Positions 39,371 to 54,226 are shown, counted from the stretch's first letter. The stretch is DNA of 64,000 nucleotides from an uncultured Pelagibacteraceae bacterium (GCA_902592265.1 CACJDV010000001.1:124001-188000), one strand, 5' to 3'. Translations and numbers: made by a program. Notes: generated by a model from the letters alone, not told the origin.

Positions 39371-40771
39371 ATGTCAGAAAAATTTGAAGCAGTAGTCATA
39401 GGAGGTGGCCCAGGAGGTTATGTTTGTGCAATTAGACTTGCCCAACTAGGATTAAAAACCGCATGTATAGAGTCCAGAGGGTCTCTTGGTGGTACATGTC
39501 TGAATATTGGTTGTATCCCTTCAAAAAGCTTACTTAATTTGTCTGAGGAATTTCATAAAGTTAAAGGTTTAGCAAACAAAGGTATTGAAATAGGAGAAGT
39601 AAAACTAAATCTTGATAAAATGATGAAGAGTAAGGACAAAGCAGTCACTGTTCTTACAAAAGGTGTAGAATTTCTTTTAAAAAAAAACAAAGTTACTTAC
39701 TTTAAGGGGCATGGAAGTTTTAAATCAAATAATGAAATCTTAATAAAAGATGATCAAAAAAAAGAAACAATAATTCAAACTGAAAAAACAGTTATAGCCA
39801 CGGGATCTGTACCAGTATCTCTACCAGGTGTTGATATAGATGAAAAAATAATAGTTTCATCAACTGGGGCTTTAAAATTAGAAAAAGTACCCAATAAAAT
39901 GGTTGTTGTTGGTGGAGGTTATATCGGTTTAGAGATGGGGTCAGTGTGGTCAAGACTTGGTGCAAAAGTAGAAGTTGTTGAGTTTTTGGATCATATAACA
40001 CCTGGTATGGATAAAGAAATTTCATCTGAGTTTATGAAAATTCTAAAGAAACAAGGAATGAAGTTTAATATGCAAAATAAAGTTGAAACAATTCAAAAAA
40101 ATAATTCAGGCGTAACAGTCTCAACAATCGATAAAGACGGTAACAAAAATAATTTTGAATGTGATGTAGTTCTAATTTCAGTTGGCAGAAAGCCAAATAC
40201 AGAGGGTTTAAATTTGAAAAATGCAGGTGTGAGTTTAGATGAAAAAAATAGAATAAAAACTGATAAGAAATTTAAAACAAATGTTGAAAATATTTATGCA
40301 ATAGGTGATGTGATTGTTGGACCTATGCTGGCACATAAGGCTGAGGATGAAGGTATAGCAGTTGCAGAAAATATAGCGGGTCAATCAGGACACGTAAACT
40401 ACGACACAATACCAGGTGTGATATATACTTCACCAGAGGTTGCCTCAATCGGTAAGACAGAGGAGCAATTAAAAGAATTAAATAAAAATTATAAGGTTGG
40501 GAAATTTTCATTCATGGCCAACTCTAGAGCCAAAGCTATAGATGATGCAGAGGGTTTTGTGAAAATTCTGGCGGATGCACAGACAGATAAAGTTTTAGGC
40601 GCACATATAATTGGCCCCCATGCAGGAGAATTAATTGCTGAAATCGGTGTTGCTATGGAATTTGGTGCAAGTGCAGAAGATATTGCAAGAACCTGCCATG
40701 CTCATCCAACTTTTTCTGAAGCGGTTAAAGAAGCTGCGTTATCAGTAGATAAAAGAGCAATACACTCTTAA
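39371..40771 (+). CDS. lpdA: Dihydrolipoyl dehydrogenase (E3)
   Basis: Reoxidises dihydrolipoamide with NAD using FAD and a redox disulfide; 466 aa. I place the start at ATG 39371 (MSEKFEAVVIGGGPGGYVC), 1 base after the sucB stop; the track's TTG at 39335 adds residues unlike the family. The disulfide lies in GGTCLNIGCIPSKSLL, the NAD motif in VVVGGGYIGLEMGSVW, and the His-Glu pair in HAHPTFSEAVKEA. It may serve other 2-oxoacid dehydrogenases or glycine cleavage too. Confidence 0.98.
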   Translation: MSEKFEAVVIGGGPGGYVCAIRLAQLGLKTACIESRGSLGGTCLNIGCIPSKSLLNLSEEFHKVKGLANKGIEIGEVKLNLDKMMKSKDKAVTVLTKGVEFLLKKNKVTYFKGHGSFKSNNEILIKDDQKKETIIQTEKTVIATGSVPVSLPGVDIDEKIIVSSTGALKLEKVPNKMVVVGGGYIGLEMGSVWSRLGAKVEVVEFLDHITPGMDKEISSEFMKILKKQGMKFNMQNKVETIQKNNSGVTVSTIDKDGNKNNFECDVVLISVGRKPNTEGLNLKNAGVSLDEKNRIKTDKKFKTNVENIYAIGDVIVGPMLAHKAEDEGIAVAENIAGQSGHVNYDTIPGVIYTSPEVASIGKTEEQLKELNKNYKVGKFSFMANSRAKAIDDAEGFVKILADAQTDKVLGAHIIGPHAGELIAEIGVAMEFGASAEDIARTCHAHPTFSEAVKEAALSVDKRAIHS

Positions 40772-40793
40772 TTTTTTTTCATATTATAAAGAT

Positions 40794-42749
40794 ATGAAAT
40801 ACCCGATTCTATTACCTAATATTTTTAATCATCCTTTTACCTATGAAAGTGAAATTAATCTTAAGCTTGGTGAATTTGTTCTAGTCCCTTTTGGAAAATC
40901 TAAAATAACAGGTGTAGTATGGAATGAATTTGAAAAAAATGACAATAAAAAATTTAAAATAAAAAGTATCCTAAAAAAATTAAACATAACTCCACTAAAG
41001 AAAGACACGATAAATTTTTTAAATTGGTTTTCTGAGTATAATCTTATCCCGAAAGGAATGGCGTTAAAGCTTGTTTTGTTGAGCAACAATGCAATAGAGA
41101 AAATGGAAAAAAAAATTTATGAACCGTATAATAATAAAATAAAAAAAAATTTTTTTAAACTATCTATCAACCAAATTAAATCCCTAGAAAAAATGAGTTA
41201 TTCAAATAAAAAATTTAGAGTTCATGTTTTACAAGGTACAACAGGATCGGGTAAGACTTTAGTTTATTTTGAAGCGCTAAAATCTTTAATAGAAAAGGGT
41301 TTTCAATCATTAATTCTTCTTCCAGAAATAGGTTTGACCAGTCAGTTTGAGCAAAAATTTTCAGAATATTTTGGATTTAATCCAGCAATTTGGCACTCTG
41401 GTATCTCCAAAAAAAAAAAAGAAATAGTTTGGAGTGGTATTTCTTGTGGCGAAATTAAAGTCGTAATTGGTGCAAGATCTTCTTTATTTTTACCGTTTAA
41501 AAAACTAGGAATAATAATTGTTGACGAGGAACATGATCAATCTTTCAAACAAGATGAGGGTGTTACATATAATGCACGTGATATGGCTATTTCAAGAGCA
41601 TCATTTGAAAACATCCCTGTCAACTTGATTACAGCAGTACCTTCCATAGAAACTTTTGAAAATATTAGAAAAGGCAAATATGAAATTTCCAGATTAAGTG
41701 AAAGATATAGAAATGCAGCATTACCTAACTATGAAATCATTAATTTAAACAATACAAAACTTGAAAAGCAATCATGGTTATCAGATAAGATAATTGAAAA
41801 AGTAAATTTACATCTTAAAAAAAAAGATCAAGTTTTGTTTTTTTTGAATAGAAGAGGTTTTTCACCTAACGCATTATGTAACAAATGTCTTTCAAGCTTC
41901 ACATGCCCAAATTGTACAATAAATTTGGTTTATCATAAGAATAAAAATAATTTGATATGTCATTACTGTGGTTTCAAATCAGAGTTAAAAAGAAATTGTA
42001 AGAAAGGTGATAATTGTGAATTTATTTTTAGTGGACCAGGTGTTGAGAGAATTTCTGAGGAAGTAAAAAGAAAGTTTCCTGGTAAAAAAATTGATATTTT
42101 CTCAAGTGATACGATGAATAAAAAGAACTCAAAAGAAAAAATTAGAAAAATAATAAATAATGAAATTCAAATTTTAGTAGGAACTCAATTAATATCAAAA
42201 GGTTTTCATTTTCCTCACTTGAATTGTATTGTTGTTGTAGATATTGATCTTTCATCTCATGGTCACGATCTAAGAGGGGCTGAAAAGAATTTACAACTTT
42301 ATCATCAGCTTTCGGGAAGAGCTGGAAGAACCGGAAAACCAGCCATAGTTTATTTTCAAACTTATGAAAATAATTCTAAAATGATATCTGAAATAACTAA
42401 TGAAAATCCAGATATTTTTTTAGAAAGAGAGTTAGAGATAAGAAAAAAAAACAAACTTCCTCCTTATCAAAGATTTATTTCTTTAATTTTTACAGGAGAA
42501 AATGAAAAAAAATTAGAGAAAGAAGCTTTTAATTTTAAGAATTTTATTGAAAACAAAATTAACGGAAAGATTTTGGGTCCTGTAAATGCGCCAATATTTA
42601 GAATAAAAAAAAAATTCAGGATAAGGCTTTTGATAAGAGGATCAAAATCTATGAAAATGCAAAATTCTTTAGCTAAAATTATTCCAAAATATAAATTTTC
42701 TACTGGAATAAAACTTTCAGTTGATGTTGATCCAATAAACTTCAATTAA
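40794..42749 (+). CDS. priA: Primosomal replication restart helicase PriA
   Basis: A 3'-5' helicase that reloads the replisome at stalled forks; 651 aa, shorter than the E. coli protein (732). The N-terminal DNA-binding domain is divergent and Lys-rich. Helicase motifs are VLQGTTGSGKTLVYFE (Walker A), VDEEHDQSFKQ (motif II) and the C-terminal HQLSGRAGRTGKP. Eight zinc-binding cysteines lie in CNKCLSSFTCPNC...CHYCG...CKKGDNC. It lies between lpdA and the ATP synthase genes, with a 108-base gap before atpH. Confidence 0.95.
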   Translation: MKYPILLPNIFNHPFTYESEINLKLGEFVLVPFGKSKITGVVWNEFEKNDNKKFKIKSILKKLNITPLKKDTINFLNWFSEYNLIPKGMALKLVLLSNNAIEKMEKKIYEPYNNKIKKNFFKLSINQIKSLEKMSYSNKKFRVHVLQGTTGSGKTLVYFEALKSLIEKGFQSLILLPEIGLTSQFEQKFSEYFGFNPAIWHSGISKKKKEIVWSGISCGEIKVVIGARSSLFLPFKKLGIIIVDEEHDQSFKQDEGVTYNARDMAISRASFENIPVNLITAVPSIETFENIRKGKYEISRLSERYRNAALPNYEIINLNNTKLEKQSWLSDKIIEKVNLHLKKKDQVLFFLNRRGFSPNALCNKCLSSFTCPNCTINLVYHKNKNNLICHYCGFKSELKRNCKKGDNCEFIFSGPGVERISEEVKRKFPGKKIDIFSSDTMNKKNSKEKIRKIINNEIQILVGTQLISKGFHFPHLNCIVVVDIDLSSHGHDLRGAEKNLQLYHQLSGRAGRTGKPAIVYFQTYENNSKMISEITNENPDIFLERELEIRKKNKLPPYQRFISLIFTGENEKKLEKEAFNFKNFIENKINGKILGPVNAPIFRIKKKFRIRLLIRGSKSMKMQNSLAKIIPKYKFSTGIKLSVDVDPINFN

Positions 42750-42768
42750 CCAATAAAAAAAGGCATTT

Positions 42769-42797
42769 TTGACATATCAGTTACTTGAAGACATAAG
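42769..42797 (+). promoter_or_regulatory. Candidate promoter of the atp operon
   Basis: A perfect -35 TTGACA (42769-42774) in the 108-base gap between priA and atpH. The -10 at 17 bases is weak (CATAAG, 42792-42797); another possibility is TATGTT at 42803. The gap otherwise holds only AT-rich sequence and a Shine-Dalgarno (AGGA at 42848). No other gene is seen in it. Confidence 0.4.
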
Positions 42798-42857
42798 GGT
42801 CATATGTTATTTAAAGCGATAATTTTTAATAATCTTCAACATTAAATAGGAAACAAG

Positions 42858-43415
42858 TTGAGCAAAGATACAGGATTTTCAATTTCATCAGCTGAAAGGT
42901 ATTCTCTCGCACTTTTTGAACTTTCAGAAGAAAATAATTTATTAAAACAGATAGAAGAACAATCTTTATCTGTATTAAACCTAATTGATCAAAGTAAAGA
43001 TTTTTTTTATTTAATTAAAGATCCTACTACTAGCCAAGAGGATCTCTCAAAAGTGATAAACAAAATAGCTGATATTAATAAATTTGAAAATTTATTTAAA
43101 AATTTTTTAAATTTCTTAATTCAAAAGAGACGTTTCTTTTTTATAGAGCGAATTCTAAAAAGTTTTATTGAAATTTGTTCCAAAAAAAGAGGTGAGCTTA
43201 TAGCTGAATTGAAATCAGCAAAAAAATTATCAAGTGATGAAATTAAAAAGATTACAGATGAGTTATCAATGAATTTTAGCTCTAAAATAAAATTAAACTA
43301 TAAACACGATGAAAGTTTAATAGGAGGCCTGGTAGTCCAAGTTGGAAGTACTATGGTTGATTCCTCAATTAAAAATAAATTACAGCAAATCGAAAATAGA
43401 ATGATAGAGGCATAG
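42858..43415 (+). CDS. atpH: ATP synthase F1 delta subunit
   Basis: The peripheral-stalk subunit linking F1 to Fo; 185 aa. It starts with TTG, supported by AGGA 6 bases upstream and by MSKDTGFSISSAERYSLALFEL, typical of OSCP/delta. C-terminal GGLVVQVGSTMVDSSIKNKLQQ is the family signature. atpA starts on the base after its stop. The Fo genes (atpB, atpE, atpF) are not in the window, which is the usual split arrangement in alphaproteobacteria. Confidence 0.96.
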   Translation: MSKDTGFSISSAERYSLALFELSEENNLLKQIEEQSLSVLNLIDQSKDFFYLIKDPTTSQEDLSKVINKIADINKFENLFKNFLNFLIQKRRFFFIERILKSFIEICSKKRGELIAELKSAKKLSSDEIKKITDELSMNFSSKIKLNYKHDESLIGGLVVQVGSTMVDSSIKNKLQQIENRMIEA

Positions 43416-44951
43416 ATGGAAATAAATCCTTCAGAAGTTACAAAAATATTAAAAGAACAGATCAAAAATTTTGGTGAAAAAGCCGAAGTTGCAGAAGTAG
43501 GGCAGGTATTATCAGTTGGAGATGGTATAGCAAGAATTTATGGTTTGGATAATGTACAAGCTGGTGAAATGGTGGAATTTGCAGATGGATCAAAAGGGAT
43601 GGCTCTTAACTTAGAAAGTGAAAATGTTGGTGTTGTAATTTTTGGTGATGATAGAAATGTAAAAGAGGGTGATGTAGTCAAACGTACGGGTAACATTGTT
43701 GATACTCCTGTTGGAAAGGAATTGTTAGGAAGAGTTGTAGACGGTTTAGGTAATCCTATTGATGGAAAAGGTCCATTTGATAAAAATATTAAAAAAACTA
43801 GAGTAGAAGTAAAAGCACCAGGAATTATTCCTCGTCAATCAGTTAATGAGCCAATGCAAACTGGATTAAAATCAATCGATAGTTTGGTTCCAATTGGAAG
43901 AGGTCAAAGGGAATTAATTATTGGTGACAGACAAACAGGTAAAACTGCAGTTGCTGTGGATGCAATTATTAATCAAAAAAAAATAAATGAATCTGGTGAT
44001 GAAAAGCAAAAATTATATTGTATTTATGTTGCAATCGGGCAAAAAAGATCAACGGTAAGACAAATTCAAAAAACTTTAGAAGAAGCAGGTGCAATGGAGT
44101 ATACAACTATTGTTGCAGCTACAGCATCAGATTCTGCCCCATTACAATTTTTAGCCCCATATACAGGATGTGCTATGGGTGAATATTTTAGAGATAATGG
44201 AATGCATGCACTTATTATCTATGATGATTTATCTAAACAAGCTGTTGCGTACAGACAAATGTCTCTATTATTGAGAAGACCTCCAGGCCGTGAGGCTTAT
44301 CCAGGAGATGTATTTTATCTACATAGTAGATTACTTGAAAGAGCTGCAAAATTAAGCGACGAGCACGGTGGTGGTTCATTAACAGCACTTCCAATTATTG
44401 AAACACAAGGGGGAGATGTTTCTGCATTTATTCCTACTAATGTAATTTCAATTACTGATGGTCAAATATTCTTAGAAACAGAATTATTTAACCAAGGTAT
44501 AAGACCAGCAATTAACGTTGGATTATCAGTATCTAGAGTTGGATCATCAGCTCAAACTAAAGCTATGAAAAAAGTTTCGGGATCGATGAAACTAGAATTA
44601 GCACAATACAGAGAAATGGCAGCATTTGCTCAATTTGGATCTGATTTGGATGCATCTACACAACAACTTTTAAATAGGGGCTCAAAACTAACTGAACTTC
44701 TAAAACAAAAACAATACTCACCATTGACAGTTGCTGAGCAAGTAATAGCAGTTTTCTGCGGTGTTAAAGGTTATCTCGATGATATCGATTTAAAAGATGT
44801 ATCGGAGTTTGAAAGCAAAATTATTAATAAATGTAAATCAGATAAACCTGAAATAATTGAAGCAATTCAAAGCACTGGAAAACTTGATGAAGATAAAGAA
44901 AAGCTATTGGTAGAAGTAATTACTCAGCTAAAAGGAAACTTTAAATCTTAA
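43416..44951 (+). CDS. atpA: ATP synthase F1 alpha subunit
   Basis: The non-catalytic nucleotide-binding subunit of F1; 511 aa. Walker A is [14 protein letters not shown] near residue 169, followed by [16 protein letters not shown] and the signature [17 protein letters not shown]. It lies between atpH and atpG in the standard order delta-alpha-gamma-beta-epsilon. Confidence 0.99.
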   Translation: MEINPSEVTKILKEQIKNFGEKAEVAEVGQVLSVGDGIARIYGLDNVQAGEMVEFADGSKGMALNLESENVGVVIFGDDRNVKEGDVVKRTGNIVDTPVGKELLGRVVDGLGNPIDGKGPFDKNIKKTRVEVKAPGIIPRQSVNEPMQTGLKSIDSLVPIGRGQRELIIGDRQTGKTAVAVDAIINQKKINESGDEKQKLYCIYVAIGQKRSTVRQIQKTLEEAGAMEYTTIVAATASDSAPLQFLAPYTGCAMGEYFRDNGMHALIIYDDLSKQAVAYRQMSLLLRRPPGREAYPGDVFYLHSRLLERAAKLSDEHGGGSLTALPIIETQGGDVSAFIPTNVISITDGQIFLETELFNQGIRPAINVGLSVSRVGSSAQTKAMKKVSGSMKLELAQYREMAAFAQFGSDLDASTQQLLNRGSKLTELLKQKQYSPLTVAEQVIAVFCGVKGYLDDIDLKDVSEFESKIINKCKSDKPEIIEAIQSTGKLDEDKEKLLVEVITQLKGNFKS

Positions 44952-44957
44952 TATAAT

Positions 44958-47250
<2,293 letters not shown>

Positions 47251-47251
<1 letters not shown>

Positions 47252-47643
47252 TGAGTGAAGAATTTAAAATTGAAATTGTAAACCCGGAAAAATCTTTTTT
47301 AGTTAAAGAGGATGTTATAGAGGTTGTTGTACCTGCATTTGAGGGTGAAATGGGGATTTTAAAAGATCACATATCTATTATTTCTTTTTTAAAACCTGGG
47401 ATAATTAAAGTATTTTCGAAATCAGGTGATGAAAATTATTATGTAGAAGATGGAATTATTGAATTTAAAAATAATAATTTATCTATCTTAACAAGCACAA
47501 TAATCTCTGTGGCAGATTTAGATAAATCTAAACAAGGGGATTTACTCAAAAAAGCTGAAGCGGAAGCAAGTAAATCTGAGATCAGTGATCAGGCTAAATA
47601 TTTAGCAGATCAAAAAGTCGAAGTTCTAAGATCGATTAACTAA
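47251..47643 (+). CDS. atpC: ATP synthase F1 epsilon subunit
   Basis: The small regulatory and coupling subunit of F1; 130 aa, with an N-terminal beta-sandwich (FKIEIVNPEKSFL, VPAFEGEMGILKDHISIIS) and a helical C-terminus. It is the last gene of the atp operon. Its 3' end overlaps the convergent rppH gene by 18 bases, so no terminator fits between them. Confidence 0.96.
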
Positions 47644-48111
47644 TAATAACTCTAATTTTTTTTTAATTTCTTGATAAACGTGTAATTTAAAATCTACCAC
47701 AACTTTTGTTAAGGATTCCAAATCAATCCATTTCCATTCAAGAAATTCAGGCTTTTTTGTTTTAATATTTATTTCACTATCTTCTCCAGTAAACTTCATT
47801 ATAAACCATTTCTGTTTTTGTCCCTTATACTTACCCTTCCAAATTATACCCAATAAGTGATCTGGTAATTCATATGTTATAAAACCATCTAATTCTTTAA
47901 TTAGCTCTACTTTTGTAATACTAGTCTCTTCCTTTAACTCCCTGTATGCGGCGGTAAGAAAATCCTCACCTTCATCAATACCTCCTTGTGGCATTTGCCA
48001 AAAGTCTTTTGGGTTGTCTATTCTTCTTGCAACGAAAATTTTATCTTCTTGATTAAGAACAACAATGCCTACACCACTACGGAGTGGTAGATGTTTATAT
48101 TGCTCTTTCAT
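47626..48111 (-). CDS. rppH: RNA pyrophosphohydrolase (Nudix) RppH
   Basis: Removes 5' pyrophosphate from RNA, starting mRNA decay, or hydrolyses diadenosine polyphosphates; 161 aa. The Nudix box is GGIDEGEDFLTAAYRELKEETSI and the N-terminal LPLRSGVGIVVLNQ plus FWQMPQGG are typical of RppH/NudH. It is the last gene of the minus-strand operon running from rplU, next to ctpA with no gap, and its end overlaps atpC. Confidence 0.94.
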   Translation of the reverse strand: MKEQYKHLPLRSGVGIVVLNQEDKIFVARRIDNPKDFWQMPQGGIDEGEDFLTAAYRELKEETSITKVELIKELDGFITYELPDHLLGIIWKGKYKGQKQKWFIMKFTGEDSEINIKTKKPEFLEWKWIDLESLTKVVVDFKLHVYQEIKKKLELLLVNRS

Positions 48112-49251
48112 TTAACCGTTTAAAAGTTTTAATGCGTAGCTTAGTTGATTATCAGTGTCTGTCTTAATCCTAAATTCATCCGTATCTTCATCAATCTCAA
48201 TGTCAGGACTTACTCCAACTTCAGAAATTGATTTGCCTGACGGTAGGTAATATTTTGCAACAGTGAGTCTTATTGCTCCTTTATTCTTTAGTGGAATAAT
48301 TGATTGCACTGAACCCTTTCCATAACTATTTTCGCCTAAAATAATTGCTCTTTTATGATCTTGTAGTGCTCCAGCAACTATTTCTGAAGCAGATGCAGAA
48401 CCGTAATTAATTAATACAACCAAAGTTTTGCCACCTATCAAATCTCCTTTTTTGGCAAACCATTTTCTATTTTCAGAGGCCTTTCTACTTTTGGTAGATA
48501 CAATTTCCCCATTATCTAAAAAAAAATCTGATATCTTTATAGCTTGTGATAACAACCCTCCAGGATTATTTCTTAAATCTAGTATGTATGAATTTATATT
48601 TCCATTTTTTTCAAATTCTCTAATTTGCTCTCTTATCTGTTCACCACTATTTTCATTAAAAGAAGTTAATCTAAGGTAACCAACTTTATCTTTTAAAAGA
48701 TCTGCTTTAACTGACTTAATTTGAATTATTTCTCTTACTATTTCAAATTTTAGAGCTTTTCTCTGTCCAACCCTTCTTACAGTTAAAATAATAGATGAAC
48801 CAACAGGTCCTCTCATCAAATCTACAGCTTCACTTAGGGATTTACCTTGTACCTGAATATCATCTATTTTTATAATGTAGTCCCCAGCTTTAATTCCGGC
48901 TCTAGATGCTGGAGTATCGTCAATTGGGGAAATAACTTTTACAACACCAGACTCCATATTTACCTCTATACCTAAGCCGCCAAACTCACCGCTTGTCTCA
49001 GTTTGCATTTCATTAAAAATTTCTGGTGACATGTATGCTGAATAAGGATCTAATGATTGAAGCAAACCATCTATTGCAGCATCCATACTTTCAGATTGAT
49101 TTATTTCATCAACATATTCTTTATTTATTTTTTCTAATACTTCTCCAAATAAATCTATTTTCTTATAAACTTCATTTTCTGCTGCAACAACAGGATTAAA
49201 AATTGAAAATTTGAGGAAAAATATACTGATAATAAAAAAAATTTTTCTCAT
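48112..49251 (-). CDS. ctpA: C-terminal processing protease (S41 family)
   Basis: A periplasmic serine protease that trims or degrades proteins; 379 aa. It has an N-terminal signal (MRKIFFIISIFFLKFSIFNPVVAAE), a PDZ domain (about 85-160, with GLGIEVNMESGVVKVISP and AGIKAGDYI), and the S41 core with the catalytic Ser in YGSASASEIVAGALQDH and Lys in GENSYGKGSVQSI. It overlaps rsfS by 4 bases and abuts rppH. Family members process lipoproteins or cell-wall hydrolases; the target here is unknown. Confidence 0.94.
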   Translation of the reverse strand: MRKIFFIISIFFLKFSIFNPVVAAENEVYKKIDLFGEVLEKINKEYVDEINQSESMDAAIDGLLQSLDPYSAYMSPEIFNEMQTETSGEFGGLGIEVNMESGVVKVISPIDDTPASRAGIKAGDYIIKIDDIQVQGKSLSEAVDLMRGPVGSSIILTVRRVGQRKALKFEIVREIIQIKSVKADLLKDKVGYLRLTSFNENSGEQIREQIREFEKNGNINSYILDLRNNPGGLLSQAIKISDFFLDNGEIVSTKSRKASENRKWFAKKGDLIGGKTLVVLINYGSASASEIVAGALQDHKRAIILGENSYGKGSVQSIIPLKNKGAIRLTVAKYYLPSGKSISEVGVSPDIEIDEDTDEFRIKTDTDNQLSYALKLLNG

Positions 49252-49598
49252 ATAATAAGTTTTTCTTTAGGAATAAATTCAGACCACATTTTTTCTAGTT
49301 CATAAAATTTTCTTTTTTCTGGGTGAAATATATGTACTATGAGATCGATACCATCTACCAGTTTCCACTCAGTACTATCTTTTCCCTCGATTTTTGAGTC
49401 TTTCATTCCATAATCTTTAAATTTTTCTAAAACTTGCTCAGAAAGTGACTGGATATGTCTAGATGACGTACCACTTGCAATAATCATGTATTCAGCCATT
49501 GAACTTTTATCTTTAAGATCGATGCTAACAATGTCTAAAGCTTTATTGATATCTAAAGTTTGAATTATGATTTTTTTTAAATCAGAAATTTTGTCCAT
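49248..49598 (-). CDS. rsfS: Ribosomal silencing factor RsfS
   Basis: Binds L14 and blocks subunit joining when nutrients are scarce; 116 aa. Family features are ALDIVSIDLKDKSSMAEYMIIASGTSSRHIQSL and the C-terminal WKLVDGIDLIVHIFHPEKRKFYELEKMW. It lies between nadD and ctpA, the usual alphaproteobacterial location, and overlaps ctpA by 4 bases. A starvation role would suit an oligotroph. Confidence 0.96.
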   Translation of the reverse strand: MDKISDLKKIIIQTLDINKALDIVSIDLKDKSSMAEYMIIASGTSSRHIQSLSEQVLEKFKDYGMKDSKIEGKDSTEWKLVDGIDLIVHIFHPEKRKFYELEKMWSEFIPKEKLII

Positions 49599-49615
49599 TA
49601 ATTAACTAAACCATA

Positions 49616-50158
49616 TCAAATTTTTCTCAATTGAGAAGAAGAAATATTGACCTTTTCAAATTCAATAAATTTCAAATTTTCTCTATTTAATCTTTTATAT
49701 GTAGTTGAATTTAATGATTTTTTTTTATAACCATGCCTATCAAATACTATTATTTTACATTTCTGTGAAATTAATTTCCATTTATACCATTTGTGAAATT
49801 TTACTAAATTATCAGCGCCCATTATAAAATAAATTTTGTTTTTTTTGTTCTTTGAAATATGATTTATCAAATCAAAAGTTTTATTCGATTTAATTATGTC
49901 CTCATAAAATTTTACTTTAATCAATTTACTTGATCCAATAATTTTTTTGCAATGCTTGATTCTATTATCTAAACTTGTCTGCGTCTTTTTTTTAAAAGGA
50001 TTTTTTTTTGTTATTGCCCAAATAAAATTTCGTAATTTAAATCTTTTAATTGCTTCTTTTGATATAGTTAAGTGACCTTTGTGTGCAGGATCGAAGGATC
50101 CACCTAGGATCCCAATTTTGTTTCTTTTTGTAACCAATTTACTTTCTAATTTTACCAT
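49616..50158 (-). CDS. nadD: Nicotinate-nucleotide adenylyltransferase
   Basis: Adenylates nicotinate mononucleotide in NAD synthesis; about 180 aa. The nucleotide-binding motif is GILGGSFDPAHKGHL and the C-terminal ISSSQLRK is the second signature. The track start (50158) overlaps proA by 20 bases; a TTG at 50137, just after the proA stop, is an equally plausible start giving 173 aa. It is part of the rplU-to-rppH operon. Confidence 0.92.
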   Translation of the reverse strand: MVKLESKLVTKRNKIGILGGSFDPAHKGHLTISKEAIKRFKLRNFIWAITKKNPFKKKTQTSLDNRIKHCKKIIGSSKLIKVKFYEDIIKSNKTFDLINHISKNKKNKIYFIMGADNLVKFHKWYKWKLISQKCKIIVFDRHGYKKKSLNSTTYKRLNRENLKFIEFEKVNISSSQLRKI

Positions 50159-51388
50159 TACTTGTTACTTGATATTTGTAGGAAATTAGTTGTCCAAGTC
50201 CTACAGGGCCTCTTGGTGGAAGAACATTTGTCGAAATTCCAACCTCACCACCAAATCCAAATTCTCCACCATCTGCAAATTGTGTAGATGTATTGTGCAT
50301 CGCTATTGAACTTTTAACTCCCATTAAAAATTTTTTAGCAGTTTTTTTGTTTTTAGTAATAATACAATCAGTATGCATAGTTCCATATTTATTAATATGA
50401 GAAATAGCCTCTTGTAAGTTTTTGACAGATTTTACAGAAACAGTAGCAGACAAATATTCTTTTGACCAATCTTTGATTGATGCTTTTTTGATTTTACCTT
50501 TATAAATTTTTCGTATTTTATTATCACCAATAATCTGACAACCTTTTTCTTCTAATATCTTTAATATATGAGCTCCAAACTTTTTGATTATACGCTCATT
50601 AAGCAAAATTGTTTCAGTTGCTCCACAAATCGCTGTATTTCTTAATTTTGCATTTACTATCACTTTGGTAGCAATTTTGGGATCCGCATCTTTATCTACA
50701 TATGAATGACAAACACCTTCTAAGTGACCAATAGTTGGAATTTTAGAAATGTTTTGTACTTTTTTAACTAAATTTCTACCCCCTCTTGGTATCATCACAT
50801 CAATAAAATTAGTCATTTTAGTGAGTAAAAAATCTACTACTTTTCTATTCTTTATATCGATGAATTGAACAAAGTTTTGATTAACTTTATTAATCTTCAA
50901 AGCTTTTCTGAATAAATTTGATAAAATTTTATTAGAATAAAAAGCCTCAGAACCACCTTTTAAAATAACTGGATTTCCAGATTTAAAACATAATGATGCT
51001 ACATCTGAGGTTACATTTGGTCTACTTTCATAAATTACACCTATTACTCCTATAGGGATTGATATTTTTGAAAATACAAGTCCATTAGGTCTTTTCCATT
51101 TTTCAATAACATTATGAATTGGATCCTTTAACTTAATTATTTTTTGGATTGAATTGATAATACCCAAGATTTTTTTTTCATTTAAAATAAGTCGATTTAT
51201 TAAATTATCTTTAAGCTTAATTTTGATAGCCCGATCTACATCTTTTTTATTTTCTCTAAGAATTAAATGCTTATTTTTTTTTATCATTTTAAGATAATCA
51301 CTTAAAACTTTATTTTTTTTATAAGTATTAATTGGTTGAGCAAAAGCTTGTTTTGATCTTTCTCCAATATTAATTAATATCTTTCTCA

Positions 51389-51389
<1 letters not shown>
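50139..51389 (-). CDS. proA: Gamma-glutamyl phosphate reductase
   Basis: Reduces glutamyl 5-phosphate to glutamate semialdehyde in proline synthesis; 416 aa. Visible are GVIGVIYESRPNVTSDVASLCFKSGN, the catalytic Cys in NTAICGATETIL and the C-terminal TQFADGGEFGFGGEVGISTN. It shares one base with the proB stop and works directly with ProB. Confidence 0.97.
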
Positions 51390-53492
<2,103 letters not shown>

Positions 53493-53495
53493 CTA

Positions 53496-53750
53496 TTAAT
53501 TGGGTTTTACTGAAACAAAAGTTCTATCTGACTTTGTTTTTTTAAAAACTACTTTACCTTTTATTACTGAAAAAATTGAGTGATCTTTACCCATTCCTAC
53601 GTTTTCTCCAGGAAATATTTTTGTACCCCTTTGTCTTACAATAATGTTTCCAGGTATAACAGATTGTCCTCCATACTTTTTGACACCAAGTCTTCGTCCA
53701 GCACTATCACGTCCATTTCTAGAAGATCCACCTGCTTTTTTTGTTGCCAT
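53496..53750 (-). CDS. rpmA: Ribosomal protein L27
   Basis: A large-subunit protein next to the peptidyl transferase centre; 84 aa, normal length. The start [29 protein letters not shown] is highly characteristic, with [15 protein letters not shown] in the middle. No N-terminal prosequence is present. It lies 13 bases after rplU. Confidence 0.98.
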   Translation of the reverse strand: MATKKAGGSSRNGRDSAGRRLGVKKYGGQSVIPGNIIVRQRGTKIFPGENVGMGKDHSIFSVIKGKVVFKKTKSDRTFVSVKPN

Positions 53751-53763
53751 AATTAATTACTAG

Positions 53764-54162
53764 TTATTTACTAGCCTCTTTTTTTGTTTCTGTTTTTTTT
53801 GTTACCTTAGAAACTTTTTCAGCCTCTGAAAGAATTTTACCATCTTTTGCAAAAATTTTATTTATTCTAATCATAGAATATTCCTGTCTATGCCCATTTT
53901 TTCTTCTTGAATTATGTCTTCTTCTTTTTTTAAAAATTAATACAGTCCTATTTTTACTATTTTTAATTAAGTCAGCCTCAACTTTTGCACCACTTACCAT
54001 TGGGGCTCCAACTTCTATTTTACTGTCATCTCCATAAGCTAAAATTTCATTAAATTCTATTTTTGAATTAGCCTTAGCGTCTGATAATTTTTCAATTTTC
54101 AAAATCTCTCCAGATTTCACTTTGTATTGTTTACCACCTGTTTTTATGACTGCGAATGACAT
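53764..54162 (-). CDS. rplU: Ribosomal protein L21 with Lys-rich tail
   Basis: A large-subunit ribosomal protein; 132 aa against a usual ~103. The core runs MSFAVIKTGGKQYKVKSGEIL to KRRRHNSRRKNGHRQEYSMIRI. The last ~20 residues (AEKVSKVTKKTETKKEASK) form a charged tail like those of S16 and L19 in this window. It is the first gene of the minus-strand operon to rppH, with a good promoter directly upstream. Confidence 0.97.
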   Translation of the reverse strand: MSFAVIKTGGKQYKVKSGEILKIEKLSDAKANSKIEFNEILAYGDDSKIEVGAPMVSGAKVEADLIKNSKNRTVLIFKKRRRHNSRRKNGHRQEYSMIRINKIFAKDGKILSEAEKVSKVTKKTETKKEASK

Positions 54163-54188
54163 ATAAATACTCTAAATTTTGTTAAGGC

Positions 54189-54216
54189 AATATAGTCTGA
54201 GCAAGCCTATAGTCAA
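54189..54216 (-). promoter_or_regulatory. Promoter of the rplU-rpmA-obgE operon
   Basis: On the minus strand, TTGACT (54216-54211) and TATATT (54194-54189) with 16-base spacing. The predicted start lies about 20 bases before the rplU ATG. It fills most of the 64-base gap after gloB. One of the best promoter matches in the window. Confidence 0.6.
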
Positions 54217-54226
54217 GTTTTATAAA

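Noticed and set aside
42750-42857. A small gene or RNA in the 108-base gap between priA and atpH
   Set aside because: No ORF with a sensible start and no stable stem was seen; only a promoter-like sequence and a Shine-Dalgarno.
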